Of a stretch of 64,000 nt of DNA, positions 59,133 to 64,000 are shown one piece after another. Source of the stretch: Pseudomonadota bacterium (GTDB lineage Bacteria > Myxococcota_A > Polyangia > GCA-2747355); the NCBI GenBank assembly GCA_016711215.1, contig JADJTL010000003.1:496001-560000 (forward strand), given 5' to 3'. A program made the translations under genes and the position numbers. Positions within the stretch are counted from its first letter, which is position 1. Each line of letters begins with the position of its first letter. Under the pieces are notes generated by a model. It was not told where the DNA came from. It saw nothing but the letters and a program-made list of their open reading frames with translations, and ran no database searches.

Positions 59133-62069
59133 ATGAACGACTCCGCCCTGGCCACGCAGCTTCGCGTCATCGCCGAGCGATCCGGGCTCGCGGCGCCGCT
59201 GATCGAAGAGGTCTACCAGCTCATCGCCGCCGATCAGGCCTTCGCTCCCGAGGTGATCCTGCGCGAGATGGCGTGGTTCTACAGCGAGCTTGGCCTCGAC
59301 CCGAGCTACTTCCGCGCGACGCGCCCGCAGGAGGTCGCCAAGCACATCCAGGCGCTCTTCGCCGGCAAGATCCTGGCCCGCACCAGCGGCGAGAATGTCG
59401 GGCTGCGCCTGGTCAGCGAGCACGCCGACAGCGCGCTCTACGCCTGCCGCGACGAGCACACGCTGGCCGTCGAGATCGAGCGTCGAATCGAGCAGCGCTA
59501 TCCCGACTTCCGGCTCGAATGCTACCGCACCACCGGCACGACCGGGCCTGACTCGCTCGCGCACCTGCGACTCTATTTGCTCTCGCGGCCCGCTGAGCGC
59601 CACGCCGAGGGCGGCGGCGCGCTGCCGTCGCAGGGCGTGGGCGCGCCCTGCTTGCGCGTCGGCGTCGACGAGCGGGCGCTCGCGCGCTGCCAGCGCCTCG
59701 TCGCGCGCGCGGGCACCGAGCTCGGTCCGAGCATCGAGATCCTCGACCAGCCCGAGTTCCGCAGCAAAGCGATCCTCGTCGCCTATCGCCGCGGCGGCAC
59801 CCACAGCTACTTCTCGGCGATCTCCGATGTGCTCAACTCCTACGGTCTGCACTCGCAGCGCAAGTACATCGAGCAGTTCCCGACCGGCATCGTGGTCTAC
59901 TGCGTCGTGCTCTCAGGCGAGGTTCCCGAGCCCGTGCTCGAGAGCATGCGCGAGGACATCAGCCTGGTCTACGCGCTGCCGCGCACCTCCCTGACGCCGC
60001 TCTTTCAGCAAGGGCGGCTCTCGGCCCCCGAGGTCGTCTACGCCTACGCCTGCTGGAAGTTCGCCCATCAGTTCTTGACGCGGTACCGCGAGCAGTACGT
60101 CTCCCTCGCGACGGCGCTCGGCGGCGATCCGATCCGGCTGGGGTTGCTCGCCGAGCTCAAGCACCGGCTGACCAAGGATACCTTCACCGAGGATCGCATC
60201 CTCGAGACGCTCGAGCGCCAGCCCGGGCTGATCAAGGCGCTCTACGCCGACTTCGCCGAGCACCATCAGCGGTCGCCCGAAACACCGGTCAAGCGCTACG
60301 ATCGCGAGCACGGACCGGCGCTGCAGGCGCGGCTGCATAACGCCGCCGCCGATCCGATCGAGGAGCAGATCCTCACCGCCTGCCTGACCTTCAACCGTCA
60401 CATCCTGACGACCAACTTCTACAAGGCCCGCAAGGTCGCGCTGGCGTTTCGCCTCGATCCCGCCTTTCTCGACAGCCGCGACTACCCCGATCGACCCCAC
60501 GGCATCTTCTTCTTCGTCGGCAGCGAGTTTCGCGGCTTCCATGTCCGCTTCCGCGAGGTCGCGCGTGGAGGGGTGCGGATCGTTCGCTCGCCGACACCGC
60601 AGGCCTTCGGCACCAACGTCGACCACCTCTTCAACGAGGTCTACCAACTCGCGCGCACCCAGCAGAAGAAGAACAAGGACATCCCCGAAGGGGGCGCCAA
60701 GGGCGGCATCCTGATGGCGCTCGACCATCAGGGCCGGGCGGAGACGGCGTTCAAGAAGTACGTCGACAGCATGCTCGACCTGCTGCTTCCCGACCCGGAG
60801 GTCATCGATCACCACGGCACGCCCGAGCTGATCTTCCTCGGGCCCGACGAGGGGACGGCGGAGCTGATGAACTGGGCCAGCGAGCACGCGCGCGCGCGCG
60901 GCTATGCCTACTGGCGCGCCTTCACCACCGGCAAGAGCCCGCAGCTCGGTGGCATCCCGCACGATGTCCACGGCATGACGACGCGCTCGGTGCACCAATA
61001 CGTGCTCGCGACGCTCGAGAAGCTCGGCCTCGACGAGCGGACGGTCACCAAGCTGCAGACCGGCGGCCCCGACGGCGACCTCGGCTCCAACGAGATCAAG
61101 TGCGCCAACGACCGCACGATCGCGGTCGTCGACGGCAGTGGTGTGCTCTACGACCCCGATGGCCTCGATCGCAGCGAGCTGCGCCGGCTCGCCGCGCTGC
61201 GCGAGCCGATTCGCAGCTTCGAGCGCGCGAGGCTCGGCCCGCGCGGCTTTCTCGTCGGCGTCGAGGAGCGCGATTTGACCCTGCCGGACGGGACTCAGGT
61301 CGAGAGCGGCTTCGCCTTTCGCGATACCTTTCACCTCAACCCCCTGGCGCAGGCCGACCTCTTCGTGCCCTGCGGCGGACGACCTGACTCCGTCCACATC
61401 AACAACGTGGGGCAGCTGATCGACGCGCGCGGCGTGCCGCGTTTTCGGATCATCGTCGAGGGCGCCAATCTCTTCTTCACCCAGGCGGCGCGGATCGCGC
61501 TGGAGGAGGCGGGGGTTATCCTCTTCAAGGATGCCTCGGCGAATAAGGGCGGGGTCACCTCCTCGTCGCTCGAGGTGCTGGCGGGGCTGGCGCTGAGCGA
61601 TGCCGAGTTCGCCGCGCACATGCTGGTCACGGGCGCCGAGCCCCCGGCGTTCTACCGTGACTATGTCGTCGAGGCGCAGGAACGGATCGCGGACAATGCC
61701 CAGCGCGAGTTCGCCTGCATCTGGAGCGAACACGCGCGCGCCGCGCTGCCGCGCAGCGTGCTGACGGATCTCCTCAGCGACAAGATCAGCGAGCTCAAGC
61801 GCGAGATCGAAGGCTCGACGCTGTGGGATAACGAGCTGCTGCGCGCGCGGGTGCTCGCCGAGGCCTGCCCAAGCACCCTGCAGCGCCTGATCGGAGCCAA
61901 GACGATCCTGGCGCGGGTTCCCAACGCCTATCTCAAGGCGGTCTTCGGCGCGCACCTCGCCAGCCGCTACGTCTACGCCGTTGGGCTCCGCGGCAGCGAG
62001 CTGCGCTTCGTCGAGTTCCTGCGCCCCTACCTCGAGGCTGCGACCACGGGCGCGAGCCAGCTCAAGTAG
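59133..62069 (+). CDS. NAD-specific glutamate dehydrogenase (large type)
   Basis: 978 residues from ATG 59133. This is the long GDH class (roughly 1000 residues, as in fungal GDH2), which oxidises glutamate to 2-oxoglutarate. The N-terminal 430 residues are the regulatory part. The catalytic region has FRGFHVRFREVARGGVRIV, IPEGGAKGGIL, LGPDEGTAELMNWASEHA, TGGPDGDLGSNEI (NAD domain) and FVPCGGRPDSVH. It follows the regulator gene by 11 bp but is unlikely to be part of the pigment pathway. Its 3' end overlaps the convergent HD-domain gene by 43 bp. Confidence 0.93.
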   Translation: MNDSALATQLRVIAERSGLAAPLIEEVYQLIAADQAFAPEVILREMAWFYSELGLDPSYFRATRPQEVAKHIQALFAGKILARTSGENVGLRLVSEHADSALYACRDEHTLAVEIERRIEQRYPDFRLECYRTTGTTGPDSLAHLRLYLLSRPAERHAEGGGALPSQGVGAPCLRVGVDERALARCQRLVARAGTELGPSIEILDQPEFRSKAILVAYRRGGTHSYFSAISDVLNSYGLHSQRKYIEQFPTGIVVYCVVLSGEVPEPVLESMREDISLVYALPRTSLTPLFQQGRLSAPEVVYAYACWKFAHQFLTRYREQYVSLATALGGDPIRLGLLAELKHRLTKDTFTEDRILETLERQPGLIKALYADFAEHHQRSPETPVKRYDREHGPALQARLHNAAADPIEEQILTACLTFNRHILTTNFYKARKVALAFRLDPAFLDSRDYPDRPHGIFFFVGSEFRGFHVRFREVARGGVRIVRSPTPQAFGTNVDHLFNEVYQLARTQQKKNKDIPEGGAKGGILMALDHQGRAETAFKKYVDSMLDLLLPDPEVIDHHGTPELIFLGPDEGTAELMNWASEHARARGYAYWRAFTTGKSPQLGGIPHDVHGMTTRSVHQYVLATLEKLGLDERTVTKLQTGGPDGDLGSNEIKCANDRTIAVVDGSGVLYDPDGLDRSELRRLAALREPIRSFERARLGPRGFLVGVEERDLTLPDGTQVESGFAFRDTFHLNPLAQADLFVPCGGRPDSVHINNVGQLIDARGVPRFRIIVEGANLFFTQAARIALEEAGVILFKDASANKGGVTSSSLEVLAGLALSDAEFAAHMLVTGAEPPAFYRDYVVEAQERIADNAQREFACIWSEHARAALPRSVLTDLLSDKISELKREIEGSTLWDNELLRARVLAEACPSTLQRLIGAKTILARVPNAYLKAVFGAHLASRYVYAVGLRGSELRFVEFLRPYLEAATTGASQLK

Positions 62070-63007
62070 TACTCGGCGTCGCGCCGCTCCTCGAGCTCGC
62101 CGCGCTCGATCGCCGCCTCGAGCTGGCGCTTCAGGTCGCCGATCGCCCGCCCCGGCGCCAGGGCGAAGTGGCGCATGATCTCGTCACCCAGCCCCGAGGG
62201 CAGCGGGGGCTGAATCGCGTCGAGCTCGCGCAGCGACGCGATCCGTCGCTGCAGCTCGTCGAGCCGCCGCTGCGCCAGGTCGCGCTTATGCTGGCGCGCC
62301 GAAGTGATGTCGGCGCGCGAGAGCAAGAGCAGCTCCTCGAGCAGGTCGCCCATCTGACGGTCGAAGCGCCGGACCGCTGCGTCGGTCCAGGAGCCATCGT
62401 ATTGGTTGGCCCGCAGGTGGTGCAGGATCAAGCCGCGCACCCGCTCGCGCAGCGGTCGGGGAAAGGCGAAGCGGCGCGCGATGCGGTCGAACATGCGTGC
62501 ACCGACCTCGGCGTGCCCGTGAAAGGTGACCTTGCCATCGGCGAGGAAGGCCCGCGTCGGCACCTTGCCCACGTCGTGGAGCAACGCCGCCCAGCGCAAG
62601 GCCGGCAGGGGCACGGCCTGCGCCACGACCTGTTTTGTATGCTCCCAGACGTCCTTGTGCCGACGCCCGGCCTCCTGCGTGAAGGACACCGTCGCCTCGA
62701 GCTCGGGCAGGAGGACCGCCAGCAGTCCAGCCTGATGCAGCCACTGCAGCGCCTCGGGGACGTGCGTCCCCAGCAGCAGGGCCTCGAGCTCGCCGCGCAG
62801 CAGCTCCGGGGGCAGCTCGGCCACCCGCCGCGCCATCCCCGCGAGCTGCCGCGTCAGGTCCGCCGGCGGAGCGCCCTGCCCCGCCGCAACATTGCGCGCC
62901 AGCTGCAGGGCCGCGGCGAGCTGAGCGACCGGCAGCGGGGTCTCCTCGCTGCGAGCGTCGGCGGAGGCCACCCGGACGGCGGGCGAATCAGAAACCTGCT
63001 GCGTCAT
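62027..63007 (-). CDS. HD-domain protein related to the C-terminal half of CCA-adding enzymes
   Basis: 326 residues from ATG 63007. The HD region has VWEHTKQVV, LRWAALLHDVGKV, KVTFHGHAEVGARMFDRIA and LILHHLRANQYDGSWTDAAVRRF. These resemble the HD phosphohydrolase domain of bacterial tRNA nucleotidyltransferases. The N-terminal nucleotidyltransferase domain is missing; about 90 Ala-rich residues stand in its place. It may be a stand-alone phosphohydrolase. A good promoter lies upstream at 63127-63154. Confidence 0.72.
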   Translation of the reverse strand: MTQQVSDSPAVRVASADARSEETPLPVAQLAAALQLARNVAAGQGAPPADLTRQLAGMARRVAELPPELLRGELEALLLGTHVPEALQWLHQAGLLAVLLPELEATVSFTQEAGRRHKDVWEHTKQVVAQAVPLPALRWAALLHDVGKVPTRAFLADGKVTFHGHAEVGARMFDRIARRFAFPRPLRERVRGLILHHLRANQYDGSWTDAAVRRFDRQMGDLLEELLLLSRADITSARQHKRDLAQRRLDELQRRIASLRELDAIQPPLPSGLGDEIMRHFALAPGRAIGDLKRQLEAAIERGELEERRDAEYYLSWLAPVVAASR

Positions 63008-63126
63008 CGTCGACCCCAACCAAGGCGTGGTCTAACCCGCTGGCGACTGAGTGGAACGAGGGTCATCGGAGGGCGCCGGTCTTCGTTGGCCTGACGCGGC
63101 GCTGGGGTTCTTCTCGGCGCGAGCGG

Positions 63127-63154
63127 TTATTAGGCGAATGGCCTGCCTTGTCAA
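63127..63154 (-). promoter_or_regulatory. Promoter with a consensus -35 inside a palindrome
   Basis: On the minus strand TTGACA (63154-63149) and TAATAA (63132-63127) are 16 bp apart, about 120 bp before the HD-domain gene. The -35 box is at the centre of a perfect palindrome with 8-bp arms, CTGCCTTG and CAAGGCAG (63143-63159), which could bind a repressor or act as a hairpin behind murI. Confidence 0.5.
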
Positions 63155-63209
63155 GGCAGCGGCGGCGCAGGCGGGCGCCTTCCTGCGCCGCGCGAGCGCG
63201 TCGTGGCGC

Positions 63210-64000
63210 TCAGAGGTCCGCATGCTCCGCGGCACCCAGCGGACGGCCGAAAAAGCGCTCGGCCACCGAGACGAAGCGGCTCACATCGCTGAACATGAAG
63301 CGGTCGGCCGCGCGCCGTTCGGGCGCCAACAAGCCGCGCGCCGAGAGGTCTGCGACGACGGCAGCCGCGGCCGCCTCGGCCGAATCGACGAGCGTCACGC
63401 CGGCCCCGAGCGTGATCGCCGCCTGCTGGCTGATGACCTCGCGCAAGAGCGGGTAGTGTGTGCATCCCAAGACCAGCGTCTCGATCGACCCGGCCTGCGC
63501 CTGCAGCTCGCCCAGGTAGTGCGCCACGACCTGCCGCGTCACGGGATGGTCGATCCACCCCTCCTCGGCCAGCGGCACCAGCAGGGGGCACGCCTGACCG
63601 AAGACGGCGAGCTCGGGGCGAAGCTCCTGCATCGCGCGTTGGTAGGCCGCCGACGCGACCACGCCGAGCGTGCCCAGGACGCCGACCTGACCCGCGCCGG
63701 TAAGCGCCGCGGCCACCGCCGCGCCGGGCTCGACCACGCCGAGCACGGGGATGGGCATACGTTCGCGCAGTGCGGGCAGGGCGTGCGCCGAGGCTGTGTT
63801 ACAGGCGACGACGAGGTACTTGATCCCCTGGCGCAGGAGCACCTCGGCGATCTGCAGCGCGTAGCGCACGACGGTGGCCGCGGACTTCGTCCCGTAGGGC
63901 AGGCGGGCCGTATCCCCGAGGTAGACGATCTGCTCCGCGGGCAGCTCGCGGCTGAGCGCGCGCACCACGGTCAAGCCGCCGAGACCGGAGTCGAAGACCC
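63210..64000 (-). CDS. murI: Glutamate racemase, 5' end outside the window
   Basis: About 263 residues are visible; the start lies beyond the right edge. It interconverts L- and D-glutamate for peptidoglycan synthesis. The reading begins VFDSGLGGLTVVRAL, close to the true N-terminus of the family. YLGDTARLPYGTKS, the first catalytic Cys in VVACNTASA and the second in LVLGCTHYPLL are intact. The protein appears functional and almost complete. Confidence 0.94.
   Translation of the reverse strand, partial: VFDSGLGGLTVVRALSRELPAEQIVYLGDTARLPYGTKSAATVVRYALQIAEVLLRQGIKYLVVACNTASAHALPALRERMPIPVLGVVEPGAAVAAALTGAGQVGVLGTLGVVASAAYQRAMQELRPELAVFGQACPLLVPLAEEGWIDHPVTRQVVAHYLGELQAQAGSIETLVLGCTHYPLLREVISQQAAITLGAGVTLVDSAEAAAAAVVADLSARGLLAPERRAADRFMFSDVSRFVSVAERFFGRPLGAAEHADL

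Noticed and set aside
59913..61955. 680-residue minus-strand frame opposite glutamate dehydrogenase
   Set aside because: Antisense shadow of a strongly conserved enzyme.

Overview
The window is about 64 kb of very GC-rich bacterial DNA with densely packed, often overlapping genes. Gene content points to a Myxococcota-like ('deltaproteobacterial') chromosome. The indicators are a metal-efflux adaptor with the duplicated Cys/His module seen in that group, an Hanks-type kinase with a single-pass C-terminal region, several small families typical of myxobacteria, a fungal-type NAD-glutamate dehydrogenase, and very high GC at third codon positions. This assignment is inference from protein style. 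There is no rRNA or other marker that fixes the taxon.

Layout. 1-1070 is a scarred accessory patch: the start of an IS4-like transposase running off the left edge, four CRISPR-like repeats with irregular spacing, an extreme G tract (26 uninterrupted G), and a truncated ISAs1-type transposase. 1073-9723 (minus) holds an Ig/PKD-repeat lipoprotein and a czc-type heavy-metal RND efflux operon (Cys-rich exported protein, czcC, czcB, czcA). 9834-13299 (minus) holds a quinone reductase and a bacterial sucrose synthase. 13500-14942 is a membrane-anchored hexaheme cytochrome c. 14996-20520 (minus) runs coaX, an EF-G paralogue, a helical-repeat protein, a Yip1-like membrane protein, a TlpA-like thioredoxin and a small zinc protein. 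20785-24392 is an HD-GYP response regulator followed by a PAS histidine kinase.

24430-28968 (plus) has a DUF523-DUF1722 (TudS-like) protein, an unrecognised protein with an internal duplication, a compact pabA-pabB-pabC-like set and a DUF2231 membrane protein. 28953-30275 (minus) is an exported protein carrying the metal and catalytic signature of SpoT/MESH1 hydrolases. 30492-38339 (plus) has a zinc-ribbon membrane protein, a left-handed beta-helix protein, RNase G, a Ser/Thr kinase and a lipoprotein. 38376-45320 (minus) has ligA, a SMUG1-type glycosylase, and a two-gene unit of an MscS channel with a 1042-residue membrane AAA+ ATPase. 45517-50527 (plus) is a type I secretion set whose ABC ATPase lacks key catalytic residues.

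50524-58181 (minus) is a translationally coupled carotenoid operon: crtY-crtE-crtI-crtB-DUF2141-crtU-Rieske. The gene set predicts GGPP to phytoene to lycopene to beta-carotene, then ring aromatisation by CrtU (isorenieratene-type pigment), with a Rieske oxygenase as a possible late tailoring step. Divergent to it, at 58282-59121, is a helix-turn-helix plus B12-binding regulator that keeps the Wx9EH and DxHxxG signatures of CarH-type light sensors, so light control of the operon is a strong inference. The right end has NAD-glutamate dehydrogenase, an HD-domain protein and the 3' part of murI.

The most unusual items are the MscS/AAA+ pair, the light-sensor-linked aromatic carotenoid operon with its near-leaderless promoter, the exported SpoT-like hydrolase, the degenerate exporter ATPase, and the decayed CRISPR-like array among IS remnants.
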